This document shows positions 11,765 through 20,279 of a DNA stretch of 64,000 nucleotides, piece by piece. Source of the stretch: Enterobacteriaceae bacterium 89 (lineage in GTDB: Bacteria > Pseudomonadota > Gammaproteobacteria > Enterobacterales > Enterobacteriaceae); the NCBI GenBank assembly GCA_014156375.1, contig RQJH01000003.1:1907799-1971798 (forward strand), in the 5' to 3' direction. A program made the translations under genes and the position numbers. Each line of letters opens with the position of its first letter. The stretch's first letter is position 1. The notes under the pieces are model-generated. The model made no database searches. It had not been told where the DNA came from and saw only the letters and a list, made by a program, of their open reading frames with translations.

Positions 11765-13336
11765 ATGTCTGGAATACGTCAACGTATTCTGGAGAATATG
11801 CAAACGTTCTCCAGAGCAATGATCGGCGCAGTTCTGTTTTTGCCCGTTATCGGATTAATTCTGGCTTTAAGCTCAGTATTAACCAACCCCACGCTTATTT
11901 CTGAAACCAGTTTTCTGCACAATCTCGGCCAGCTATTAGGTGACACCTTCTGGCCATTATTTGGCAACCTCGGGTTATTATTTTGTATCGGTATCAGCTA
12001 CGGGCTGGCGAAAGATCGTAAAACAGAAGTCGCTCTGGTTTCCGTGATGTGCTTTATTATGTTTCTCGGCGCTAATCACTCCTGGCTTGAATTCACTCAC
12101 CAGATAGCTGAAAAAATAAATGGCGAATATTACGGTACCGGACAAACCCAATTATTAGGTTTTGTGGTTGTCGACATGGGTGTTTTTCTGGGCATTATTC
12201 TCGGCTGCACCATTGCCTGGGTCCACAATAAAGTCGCGGGCGTCGAATTACCCGGCGCGCTGTCAATGTACGGCGGGGCTAAACTGACGCTTATCGCCAT
12301 GACGCCGGTAGTGATCCTCTATGCCATTGCCTTTACATGGATCTGGCCGTTTATGACTCACGGCATCACCGCCCTGACCGGGTTTATGAAAAACGCCGGC
12401 GTGGCGGGTGTGTTCGTCTACGGATTCTTTGAAAAATTCCTCATCCCAACCGGCCTGCACCACTTTGTCTGGTCGCCGTTCCAGCTGACGCAGATTGGTG
12501 GCACGCTGAGCGTGGACGGGCAAACCGTTTCCGGAACCCAGGCCATCTTCCTCGCCTATATGCGTCACCCGGATTTAACCCCGGTGATGAACGACGCGCT
12601 GCGCTTCTCACAGCAGGGCATGACCACTATTTTCGGCCTGGCGGGCGCGTCACTCGCGTTCTATCACACGGCGAAGCCTGAGAAGAAAATGCTGGCGAAA
12701 GCTATTCTGCTGCCTGCGATTATCACCTCAATGCTGACCGGCATCACCGAACCCATTGAGTTTACGTTCCTGTTTATCTCCCCGCTGCTGTGGGTGATCC
12801 ACGCCACGCTGACCGCAACCTCACAGGCTATATGCGACATCTTCACCGTGCGCCCCTGGGGAGCTTCCGGGCTGATTGAGTTCCTGATCTACAACCTCCC
12901 GCTGCCGGTATCGCTAACCCGCTGGCCGATGTACATCGTGATTGGTATCGGCCAGTTCGCCGCCTACTACGTGATTTTCCACACCCTGGTGGTGAAGATG
13001 AACCTGAAAACCCCGGGCCGGGAAGATGATGACGGAGTGAAGCTGTACAACAAAGCCGACTACCGGGAAAAAATTAAAAACCAGACCCATGCCAGCGGAT
13101 CTGTCACCGACGACATCATCAGAGGGCTGGGCGGCAAAGAAAATATCGTTTCCGTCGACAACTGTTTCACCCGTCTGCGCGTTGCAGTGCGCGATATGGA
13201 GCAGGTGGACGACGCACTGTTAAAAAGCACGGGCGCCAACGGCGTGGTGCGCAATCGCAATGAAGTCCAGGTCATTTATGGCGTCAGAGTCGGACAGGTC
13301 CGTACCCACGTAGACAGCTGGCTGGCAACGCATTAA
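11765..13336 (+). CDS. PTS sugar permease, EIICB, glucose/maltose superfamily
   Basis: Membrane permease that takes up and phosphorylates a sugar using PEP-derived phosphate. Residues about 1-425 form the EIIC membrane domain with the loop motif GITEPIEFTFLF, a signature of glucose-superfamily permeases, plus PTGLHHFVWSPFQL. Residues about 445-523 are an EIIB domain, with the phosphorylated cysteine at residue 467 in VDNCFTRLRV. No EIIA domain is present, so Crr (EIIA-Glc) would be the donor, as for MalX and AglA. Total 523 residues. The GH4 gene follows after 12 bp. Relatives carry maltose, alpha-glucosides or glucosamine; the true substrate is unknown. Confidence 0.85.
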   Translation: MSGIRQRILENMQTFSRAMIGAVLFLPVIGLILALSSVLTNPTLISETSFLHNLGQLLGDTFWPLFGNLGLLFCIGISYGLAKDRKTEVALVSVMCFIMFLGANHSWLEFTHQIAEKINGEYYGTGQTQLLGFVVVDMGVFLGIILGCTIAWVHNKVAGVELPGALSMYGGAKLTLIAMTPVVILYAIAFTWIWPFMTHGITALTGFMKNAGVAGVFVYGFFEKFLIPTGLHHFVWSPFQLTQIGGTLSVDGQTVSGTQAIFLAYMRHPDLTPVMNDALRFSQQGMTTIFGLAGASLAFYHTAKPEKKMLAKAILLPAIITSMLTGITEPIEFTFLFISPLLWVIHATLTATSQAICDIFTVRPWGASGLIEFLIYNLPLPVSLTRWPMYIVIGIGQFAAYYVIFHTLVVKMNLKTPGREDDDGVKLYNKADYREKIKNQTHASGSVTDDIIRGLGGKENIVSVDNCFTRLRVAVRDMEQVDDALLKSTGANGVVRNRNEVQVIYGVRVGQVRTHVDSWLATH

Positions 13337-13348
13337 TCAGGAGAAATC

Positions 13349-14725
13349 ATGAAATTAACCGTATTAGGTGGCGGCGGGGTTCGCTCGGCCTTTCTGGCTA
13401 AATCCCTGGCCTACAACGCCCACAGAATTGGCCTGAAGGAAGTCGTTTTTCTCGACAGTTCTGCCGACAATCTTGCTGTTTTCGGCGAAATTGCCCGCTA
13501 TGTGTTCAATACTATTCGTCCGGATATTCACTTCAGCCTGACGACCGACCCTGTCGCGGCGCTGAAAGGTGCAGGCTTTGTGATTACCACTCTGCGCGTC
13601 GGCGGCGATGAGAGCCGAATTCACGACGAACGCGTGGCGCTGGAGCACAACACGCTCGGGCAGGAAACCACCGGAGCGGGCGGCTTTGCGATGGCGATGC
13701 GTTCCATCCCGGCGATCCTCAATTACTGCCGTCTGATAGAAGAGCATGCCGCCCCGGACGCGATTCTGTTCAACTTCACCAATCCTTCAGGACTGGTGAC
13801 CGAGGCCATCATCAAATCCGGCTTCCAGCGTCGGGTGTACGGGATTTGCGATGCTCCTTCTGAACTGATCCGCGAGCTGCCGTCCATTCTCGACTGCGAC
13901 GAGCGCGACCTGCAGGTGGAGTGCTATGGCCTGAACCACTTCTCTTGGTTCACCCACTTTACCGTGCGCGGCGAGGACGTGACCGATAAGCTCATCAACA
14001 GCCCGGCGCTGTACAGCCACACCTGCATGCAGTATTTCTCGCCGGAGCTAGTGAAGCAGTGCGATAAGCAGTTGCTCAATGAATATCTTTATTATTACTA
14101 CTATCGGGAAGAGGCGCTGCAGGCTATCCAGAACGCACCAGAAACTCGTGGCGAACAAATTGCCCGCATCAACCGCGATATGCGTGACGAACTGGCAACC
14201 ATCGATGTGAAAGCCAACCCGGCGGCAGCGTTTGATATCTGGATGAAGCACTACCTGAAGCGCGAAAACAGCTACATGCAGAGCGAGTCGCAGCAGGAGA
14301 AATTCAATACCCGTGAACCGCTGACGCTACAGCAGTTCATCGAAGAACCGGATACCGGCGGCTATGCCGGGGTGGCGCTGGATATTCTCGAGGCAGTTAA
14401 CAGTGACACCACCAAGCGCATTGTGGTTTCGCTTTCCAATAACGGCACGCTGGATTTCCTGTTACCGGACGACGTTATCGAAATCAGCTGCGATCTCAGC
14501 AAATCGGGGCTAAAGCCAGTCACACCAAAGCATGTGCCGCTGGCCCAGAAGAACATGATTTCCTGCGTGAAAGAGTACGAGCGGCTGGCAGTGGCGGCGA
14601 TCCTCAACAAGGATCGCGAACTGGCCGTGCGGGCATTAATGGCGCATCCGCTGGTAGGCTCCTGGTCACTGGCGAATAAGCTAGTCAATGCGTACCTGAG
14701 CGACGGACACTGCGAAGGCTGGTAA
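13349..14725 (+). CDS. GH4-family 6-phospho-glycosidase, specificity uncertain
   Basis: NAD- and metal-dependent hydrolase of glycoside hydrolase family 4, 458 residues, expected to cleave the phosphorylated sugar delivered by the adjoining PTS. The Rossmann motif LGGGGVRSAF is at residues 6-15, NFTNPSGLVTEA near 142, the metal-ligand cysteine at 167 within GICDAP, and the partner histidine at 197 in GLNHFSWF. Family alpha-enzymes such as AglB have CDMP and beta-enzymes such as CelF have CNVP or CNIP, so CDAP is intermediate and the anomer preference cannot be read. The gene is in operon with the permease. Its stop abuts the end of the convergent RpiR gene (1 bp apart). Confidence 0.85.
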   Translation: MKLTVLGGGGVRSAFLAKSLAYNAHRIGLKEVVFLDSSADNLAVFGEIARYVFNTIRPDIHFSLTTDPVAALKGAGFVITTLRVGGDESRIHDERVALEHNTLGQETTGAGGFAMAMRSIPAILNYCRLIEEHAAPDAILFNFTNPSGLVTEAIIKSGFQRRVYGICDAPSELIRELPSILDCDERDLQVECYGLNHFSWFTHFTVRGEDVTDKLINSPALYSHTCMQYFSPELVKQCDKQLLNEYLYYYYYREEALQAIQNAPETRGEQIARINRDMRDELATIDVKANPAAAFDIWMKHYLKRENSYMQSESQQEKFNTREPLTLQQFIEEPDTGGYAGVALDILEAVNSDTTKRIVVSLSNNGTLDFLLPDDVIEISCDLSKSGLKPVTPKHVPLAQKNMISCVKEYERLAVAAILNKDRELAVRALMAHPLVGSWSLANKLVNAYLSDGHCEGW

Positions 14726-15469
14726 TCAGGTATTGGGGGCCTCTGCGGGTGCCCCCACGCCCATTTGCCGGAACCACAGTTTCAGCAAATGCTCAAAGCC
14801 TAAGATGCAGTAGCCGAAGAAAGGATTGCTCCAGTAAATATCGTCGTCATATTTTTGCGGGTCGTGGATGATAAAAGCCGTATCCGCCGCCTGCGCCAGC
14901 GGGCTCTGGTAATCACCGGTGAAGCAGATCAGATCGGTCGCTTTACCTTCCAGCGCCTTCACCCAGTTTAACGACGAGCTGCTGCGACCGGATTTGGAGA
15001 TAATCCAGATGGCATCGAACTTTGTCGCACTTTTTTGTTCCAGAATTTCATAGTCTGGCCACAGTGCCAGGCTGGCATTCACGCCAGTCACCAGGAATTT
15101 ATTATAAATATATTGAGCAATCAGCTGTGAAAACCCGCTGCCGTGAATAAGAATACGCTGGTGCTGTAAGCCATTAAGCACAGCCGATAATCGTTCCGGC
15201 GGTTGGATTTTCATAAAATCCACATCGTTGGTTACGTCCAGCTTGGGCATCGTAATATTAAACTTAATGAAATAGACCAGTTCCAGCCAGCCGCTGAATT
15301 TTAGTTTCTTCGCAAGGCGGATTATTGATGACGGGTTGCTGTAACACTGTTCCGCCACTGCGCGAATACCTTCCCGGATACATTTTTCCGGATCGCTTTG
15401 AATACAGCGAAGGACCGTGATTTCCGTTTTACTTAATTTAACGTCACGAAAAATATTTTCCAGTTCCAT
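14726..15469 (-). CDS. RpiR-family transcription regulator
   Basis: DNA-binding regulator, 247 residues. The N-terminal HTH_6 domain (about residues 1-75: LSKTEITVLRCI, then AVAEQCYSNPSSIIRLAKKLKFSG) is followed by a SIS sugar-phosphate domain (about 100-230) with ISKSGRSSSSLNWVKAL, the phospho-sugar loop. It probably senses the phosphorylated substrate or product of the neighbouring PTS/GH4 pair. It is transcribed towards that operon and divergently from the MFS gene at 15569, with which it shares a 99-bp promoter region. AGAGGACAG precedes the start. The module of RpiR, PTS and GH4 is common; this one replaces yicJ of E. coli. Confidence 0.85.
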   Translation of the reverse strand: MELENIFRDVKLSKTEITVLRCIQSDPEKCIREGIRAVAEQCYSNPSSIIRLAKKLKFSGWLELVYFIKFNITMPKLDVTNDVDFMKIQPPERLSAVLNGLQHQRILIHGSGFSQLIAQYIYNKFLVTGVNASLALWPDYEILEQKSATKFDAIWIISKSGRSSSSLNWVKALEGKATDLICFTGDYQSPLAQAADTAFIIHDPQKYDDDIYWSNPFFGYCILGFEHLLKLWFRQMGVGAPAEAPNT

Positions 15470-15568
15470 TCTGTCCTCTCAATTTATAACAAGGACGCTA
15501 TCAGATATGTTGGAATTAGTCTGTGCCGCCAGTCACTCATTCACGATAATGATAAAAGGATCTCACGA

Positions 15569-16759
15569 ATGAAACGAAATTTTACTCTGTTGGCGGTAGT
15601 TTTCTTTCTGTGGGGAAATATCACTGCGATTAATAGCGTCATTATTTTGTTTTTCTCCGACTATTTCCAGATTAGCTGGCAGCAAGCGATGCTGGTCACC
15701 GTGCTGTTTTACCTCGCACCCTTTATCAGCTGCATTCCGTGCTCATGGCTTATCACCCGTTACGGCTACCGCCGGATGCTGGAAGGATCGCTGCTGTTGA
15801 GTGCCAGCGGCTGCCTGCTGCTTACCGTCGCAATCCGCCAGGGGACTTTTGTGGGGGCTCTGGTCGGCGTATTTGTCGCAGCAATTGGCGTTGCCGCCAT
15901 GCAGGTCGTTGCCAATCCTTATCTCGCCCTGCTGAGTCCGCCAGAAAGGCGCGTTAGCAACCTGAGTCTGGCCTCGGCAGTCAATTCGCTGGGCACCACT
16001 CTGGCCCCGCTTTGTATTGCGCTGCTGCTGAAGCTCTTTCCCGCTCAACCAACGCTGCATCAGGAACCGATGAGTGCCCTGTGGCTGGCGCTGGCGCTGC
16101 TTTCTCTGCTGCTGTTGCTGGGTGCTAAGCTCATTCGTCTGCCGGATGTTAGCGTGGCTGTTTCAGGCAAAACCGATACATTCAGGCTGCGGCGACATCC
16201 GCAGATTGTCAGCAGCATCATCGCTATTTTTATCTATGTTGGCGTTGAAGTGGCCGTGGCCACCAGCCTTCTCAAGTATCTGACGCTCAGCGCGGGCTGG
16301 CCTGCCGATACCGCGGTATCCCTGATTACCCTCTACTGGGGCGGCGCACTCGTCGGACGTCTGCTGTTCGGGCTTTTTGGCCGCCAGGAGCACAGCGCCG
16401 CTGTTTTCCGCTGCGCCACCCTCAGCTGTTCACTGCTGGTTGCGCTGGCAATGGTGCTGAATAATGCCGCTGGCGGCTGGCTGTTGCTGCTGGCGGGTGT
16501 GGGAAATTCGGTGATGTATCCGGTGATCTTTGCCCACGCCATTGGTCAACAGCCTTCAAAAGCGAACATGATTGCCGGAGCGATGGTGATGGCAGGCATT
16601 GGCGGGGCCATTTTCCCCTGGGTTCAGGCGATGATGATTGATGTGCTGGATCTCCGCTTCAGCTTCCTGCTACCGCTGGGAATGTATCTGATGCTGGCCG
16701 CGTGGGGAATGAGCTTTTTGCGGCAGAAAGGGCGGAGTATTTTGCCATTATCTGTTTGA
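15569..16759 (+). CDS. FucP/GlcP-like sugar MFS transporter
   Basis: Twelve-segment major facilitator protein of the fucose/glucose:H+ symporter group, 396 residues. Typical features are FFLWGNITAINSVII in the first helix, VVANPYLALL near residue 115, and NSVMYPVIFAHAIG in the second half, which resembles the FucP family's MYPTIFSLAI motif. AAAAGGATCT lies before ATG 15569. It is divergent from the RpiR gene and convergent with yicI. It may import a sugar for YicI (an alpha-xyloside), since the E. coli partner yicJ is missing here, or belong to the RpiR regulon; the sequence does not decide. Confidence 0.82.
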   Translation: MKRNFTLLAVVFFLWGNITAINSVIILFFSDYFQISWQQAMLVTVLFYLAPFISCIPCSWLITRYGYRRMLEGSLLLSASGCLLLTVAIRQGTFVGALVGVFVAAIGVAAMQVVANPYLALLSPPERRVSNLSLASAVNSLGTTLAPLCIALLLKLFPAQPTLHQEPMSALWLALALLSLLLLLGAKLIRLPDVSVAVSGKTDTFRLRRHPQIVSSIIAIFIYVGVEVAVATSLLKYLTLSAGWPADTAVSLITLYWGGALVGRLLFGLFGRQEHSAAVFRCATLSCSLLVALAMVLNNAAGGWLLLLAGVGNSVMYPVIFAHAIGQQPSKANMIAGAMVMAGIGGAIFPWVQAMMIDVLDLRFSFLLPLGMYLMLAAWGMSFLRQKGRSILPLSV

Positions 16760-16773
16760 ACGTCGTGGCGGTT

Positions 16774-16910
16774 TCCCCTCTCCCCGGCCCTCTCCCAAGG
16801 GAGAGGGAGAAAAATACTGCATCCGGCTCAATCCAACGCCAATCTGGAGAGGGAGAAAACCGCGCCGATCGGTTCCCTCGCCCCTTTGGGGAGAGGGTTA
16901 GGGAGAGGGG
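16774..16910. repeat. CCCTCTCCC palindromic repeat cluster (type A), copy 2
   Basis: About 137 bp between two convergent genes. It begins CCCCTCTCCCCGGCCCTCTCCC, then AAGGGAGAGGGAGAAAA, and closes with CCCCTTTGGGGAGAGGGTTAGGGAGAGGGG. The internal CGCGCCGATCGGT is shared with copy 1. Confidence 0.85.
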
Positions 16911-16920
16911 AACCCACAAC

Positions 16921-19239
16921 TCAGAGGCTAATCACCACCTCATTCCCCTGGGCCGCAACCACTGTGCCCCATTCGCTGCCGGAAGCCGCACCGCCCTGTA
17001 CACCGGCAACCTGCTGAATATTGCGCAGACATAACGTCCACTCAGTAGCCGTGCCAGAACCTTTCACCGTGATGGTGTTGCCCTGGCGTTTCGCCGTCAG
17101 CGTGAAGACGGTAGAACCATCCGCCGCAGGAACCTGACAGCTAGCCTCGCGCCCGTCTTCAAGCTGGAATAGCTGGAACGCAGTGCCCTCATGCCAGGCG
17201 TAGTCCGGCTTCTGGGTATTATTCCCCAGTGCCAGCAGCGTGTTATCGCGAACATACACCGGCAGGCTAAGCGCATCATGCTGCTGTTTATGCCAGCGGC
17301 TACCCTGGGCTTCGTCGTTGTGCCACAGGTGCGTCCAGCGGCCTCCCGGCAGATAAAACTGAACCTCGCCCGCTTCGCTGAACACCGGCGCAACCAGCAC
17401 CGAATCCCCCAGCATGTACTGGCGGTCGAGATAATCGCACGTCGGATCGTCCGGGAACTCCAGCATCATCGAACGCAGTACCGGTGTGCCAGTCTCATGC
17501 GCAATAGCGGCCTGGCGATAGAGGTACGGCATCATCCGACATTTCAGTTCGGTAAAGTGACGCACTACATCGCAGGACTCATCATCGTACGCCCACGGCA
17601 CGCGATAGGATTTGCTGCCGTGCAGACGACTGTGGCTGGAGAGCAGCCCGAACGCACACCAGCGTTTATACACATGCGCAGGCGCTGTGTTTTCGAAGCC
17701 GCCAATATCATGACTCCAGAAGCCAAAGCCGGACATGCCGATAGACAGACCGCCGCGCAGGCTTTCCGCCATCGATTCATAGTTGGCATAGCAGTCGCCG
17801 CCCCAGTGAACCGGGAACTGTTGTGCGCCAACAGACGCTGAACGAGCAAACAGCACCGCGTCCTGCTCGCCGACCGTCTGTTTCAGCACGTTCCACACCA
17901 GTTCGTTGTAGATGAACGCATAATGGTTGTGCATTTTCTGCGGATCGGAGCCGTCGTGCCATTTCACATCCGTCGGGATGCGCTCGCCGAAGTCGGTTTT
18001 GAAGCAGTCGACGCCGATATCCACCAGGCCCTTCAGCTTATCCGCATACCACTGGCAGGCTTCCGGATTGGTGAAGTCATAGATCGCCAGCCCCGGCTGC
18101 CATTTATCCCACTGCCACAGCGAGCCGTTCTCGCGCTTGAGCAGATAACCTTTCTCTTTCAACTCTTTAAACACCGGCGATTTTTGCCCGATGTACGGGT
18201 TGATCCACACGCAGATCTTCAGCCCTTTCGCCTTCAGGCGGCGAATCATCCCTTCAGGATCGGGGAAGGTCACCGGGTCCCACTCGAAGTCGCACCACTG
18301 GAAGGCCTTCATCCAGAAACAGTCAAAATGGAACACATGCAGCGGCAGCTTGCGCTCCGCCATGCCGTCGATAAAGCTGTTGACCGTCGCTTCGTCGTAA
18401 TTGGTCGTGAATGAGGTGGTGAGCCACAGACCGAACGACCACGCAGGCGGCAGCGCCGGGCGGCCGGTAAACTGCGTATAGCGGTTCAGCACCTCTTTCG
18501 GCGTCGGCCCGTCGATCACAAAATACTCCAGGTATTCGCCTTCAACGCTGAACTGCACCTTCGACACTTTCTCCGAGCCGATTTCAAACGACACGCACTC
18601 CGGATGGTTCACCAGAACGCCGTAGCCGCGGTTGGTGATGTAGAACGGAATGTTTTTGTAGGACTGTTCGGTACTGGTGCCACCGTCGCGGTTCCAGGTA
18701 TCGACTGTTTGTCCGTTGCGCACCAGTGCGGTAAAACGCTCACCGAGGCCGTAGACGGTTTCACCCACGCCCAAATCCAGGCGCTCAAACATATAATTGC
18801 GATCGGTGTTTGCGTCCTGCACGTAGCCGTTGTTCTTCACCTGGCTACCGGTAATACGCACGCCATTGCGCAGAAAATCCAGCGCCCAGAACTCACCTTT
18901 AGTCACGCGCACGCTAAGGTTGCCGCTTTTCAGCTCGGCAAATTCGGCGGTGTTCTGCATCTCCACCTGCACGTCCTTAAGCACGTTGAGCGGATAATGT
19001 GGCCCGTTATTCAATGCCCCCTGGAAATGCTCGATACGTACGCCTACCACGCCTTCCTGCGGCGAGAAAAAGCGGATGGTGAACAGCGGAGTATCCAACT
19101 GCCAGGTGCGTTCCCGCACATCTCGCGGCGCGGCGTACACCACCATCTCGTTGCCCTGCTGCTCCACGTCAAACACCTGTATCGGGTGAGTCAGATTCAA
19201 CCCTGGTTGAATAAGCCAGTTTCCATCACTGATTTTCAT
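16921..19239 (-). CDS. yicI: Alpha-xylosidase (GH31)
   Basis: Cytoplasmic retaining glycosidase releasing alpha-linked xylose, for example from isoprimeverose. It has 772 residues, identical in length to E. coli YicI. The GH31 nucleophile motif is present as [14 protein letters not shown] and the acid/base aspartate region as [17 protein letters not shown]. The N-terminal beta-sandwich and the C-terminal domains are complete. In E. coli it is cotranscribed with the glycoside permease yicJ. No yicJ is present here, so YicI stands alone, with a 12-bp operator-like palindrome about 70 bp ahead of its start. Confidence 0.95.
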   Translation of the reverse strand: MKISDGNWLIQPGLNLTHPIQVFDVEQQGNEMVVYAAPRDVRERTWQLDTPLFTIRFFSPQEGVVGVRIEHFQGALNNGPHYPLNVLKDVQVEMQNTAEFAELKSGNLSVRVTKGEFWALDFLRNGVRITGSQVKNNGYVQDANTDRNYMFERLDLGVGETVYGLGERFTALVRNGQTVDTWNRDGGTSTEQSYKNIPFYITNRGYGVLVNHPECVSFEIGSEKVSKVQFSVEGEYLEYFVIDGPTPKEVLNRYTQFTGRPALPPAWSFGLWLTTSFTTNYDEATVNSFIDGMAERKLPLHVFHFDCFWMKAFQWCDFEWDPVTFPDPEGMIRRLKAKGLKICVWINPYIGQKSPVFKELKEKGYLLKRENGSLWQWDKWQPGLAIYDFTNPEACQWYADKLKGLVDIGVDCFKTDFGERIPTDVKWHDGSDPQKMHNHYAFIYNELVWNVLKQTVGEQDAVLFARSASVGAQQFPVHWGGDCYANYESMAESLRGGLSIGMSGFGFWSHDIGGFENTAPAHVYKRWCAFGLLSSHSRLHGSKSYRVPWAYDDESCDVVRHFTELKCRMMPYLYRQAAIAHETGTPVLRSMMLEFPDDPTCDYLDRQYMLGDSVLVAPVFSEAGEVQFYLPGGRWTHLWHNDEAQGSRWHKQQHDALSLPVYVRDNTLLALGNNTQKPDYAWHEGTAFQLFQLEDGREASCQVPAADGSTVFTLTAKRQGNTITVKGSGTATEWTLCLRNIQQVAGVQGGAASGSEWGTVVAAQGNEVVISL

Positions 19240-19309
19240 GTTTATGTCCTCTTATGTTCGCCACCAGGAGCACCGTGACAGGTCGTTTCCAGGGCGGCAG
19301 CAGAAACAG

Positions 19310-19321
19310 GTAACCGGTTAC
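19310..19321. promoter_or_regulatory. Operator-like palindrome upstream of yicI
   Basis: GTAACCGGTTAC is a perfect 12-bp palindrome with a central CG, flanked by ACAG and AGGT. That centre is typical of LacI/GalR-family operators. It lies about 70 bp upstream of the yicI start. No LacI-type gene is in the window, so an unlinked regulator would be required. Confidence 0.45.
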
Positions 19322-19528
19322 AGGTTTTAACCCATCGCCAGAGCTGATGAAATTCTGCTTTCGCATAAGCGGATTACGATTTTTGTTTTCTGTGATCGTG
19401 GTTCAGAGAAGAATGTTTAAAAATGTAACTTGCGGATTTAGTAAGGGTTTATGTAAAAAACGATGTTTTCTCACACAGTTGGCTTCAAATATTTACATCA
19501 AACAGTGGGGTAACTGACTGAAAGTAGC

Positions 19529-19534
19529 TATAAT
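19529..19534 (+). promoter_or_regulatory. Promoter -10 element of selC
   Basis: Perfect TATAAT followed by the GC-rich discriminator GCGCCCCGCC, which is usual for stable RNA promoters. The -35 position 17 bp upstream (TGGGGT) is poor. The predicted start is about 25 nt ahead of the mature tRNA. Confidence 0.55.
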
Positions 19535-19565
19535 GCGCCCCGCCTCCATGTAGCAATCGAGGCGC

Positions 19566-19660
19566 GGAAGGTCGTCGTCTCCGGTGAGGCGGCTGGACTT
19601 CAACTCCAGTTGGGACCGCCAGCGGCCCCGGGCAGGTTCGACTCCTGTGACTTTCCGCCA
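19566..19660 (+). tRNA. selC: tRNA-Sec(UCA)
   Basis: 95 nt, beginning GGAAGGTC and ending GACTTTCCGCCA with CCA encoded. The 8-bp acceptor stem pairs throughout (one G-U), and the anticodon loop ACTTCAACT carries TCA. The long variable arm and the TTCGACTCC T-loop are as in E. coli SelC. It inserts selenocysteine at UGA codons, for example in formate dehydrogenases. It is a classic integration site for islands (SPI-3, LEE), but no integrase, direct repeat or foreign block follows it here. Confidence 0.97.
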
Positions 19661-19786
19661 AAATGCTTTCCCTTCAGCCTTCCCAATACTATTCATTCAT
19701 AAAAAACTGCCAGCCCCAGCCAACCCGATTCAAGTTTCTTCATCCCTGTGTCGCTTTGCATGTTCATATTCAGAGGGAGCGTTGCG

Positions 19787-20224
19787 ATGAAGAAATTTCT
19801 GTTGCTGTTGGTATTGCCATTTTTCCTGAGCGGTTGCTCTGCCATTGTCGGCAGCAGCTCGGAAACGGTGAGCATTGAGAGCACGCCGGAACAGGCCAAA
19901 TTTATCATTACCGACAATCACGGGAACATTGTGGCTAAGGGCACCACGCCACAAACCGTGCAGTTGAAAAAATCGGATGGCAGCTATTTTGGCAGAATTA
20001 GCTATACGCTGTCGGTCATGCAGGACGGCTATAACTCAGAAGGCATCCCACTCGAATATCGCCTCAGCCGCTGGTACACCTTCGGTAATATCATTTTCTT
20101 TGGCGTGCCGGGCTGGCTGATAGTCGATCCTTTCTTTGGCGGGATGTATACGTTCAGGAATGACAAAATGCACATTTGGCTGCGGCCTTGCCCTCAGGGA
20201 CCCTACAGCTATATGTGTTCCTGA
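19787..20224 (+). CDS. Small outer-membrane-type lipoprotein, unknown function
   Basis: 145 residues beginning MKKFLLLLVLPFFLSGC, a type II signal with lipobox LSGC and lipidated Cys at residue 17. Serine follows the Cys, which favours outer-membrane sorting. The N-terminal half, ETVSIESTPEQAKFIITDNHG with GTTPQTVQLKK, resembles a PEGA-like beta domain. The C-terminal half contains a hydrophobic stretch GNIIFFGVPGWLIVDPFFGG of the type seen in several small enterobacterial lipoproteins. Start chosen at 19787 because GAGGGAGCG precedes it; earlier codons add no signal. It lies just after selC and does not appear at that place in E. coli K-12. I do not recognise a function. Confidence 0.8.
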   Translation: MKKFLLLLVLPFFLSGCSAIVGSSSETVSIESTPEQAKFIITDNHGNIVAKGTTPQTVQLKKSDGSYFGRISYTLSVMQDGYNSEGIPLEYRLSRWYTFGNIIFFGVPGWLIVDPFFGGMYTFRNDKMHIWLRPCPQGPYSYMCS

Positions 20225-20238
20225 TCCCCAAACAAATC

Positions 20239-20259
20239 GGGCCAGCATCCCGCTGGCCC
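20239..20259. terminator. Hairpin between lipoprotein and nlpA
   Basis: GGGCCAGC / GCTGGCCC with a 5-nt loop, 15 bp past the lipoprotein stop and 21 bp from the stop of the convergent nlpA. It could terminate both genes. Confidence 0.65.
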
Positions 20260-20279
20260 TTATGCTACAGGTGACTCAC

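Larger units (their letters stand above)
19240..19565. promoter_or_regulatory. Divergent yicI/selC intergenic region
   Basis: 326 bp without a gene. It holds the palindrome at 19310-19321, the selC promoter near 19529 and AT-rich sequence between them (19370-19500). Confidence 0.5.
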
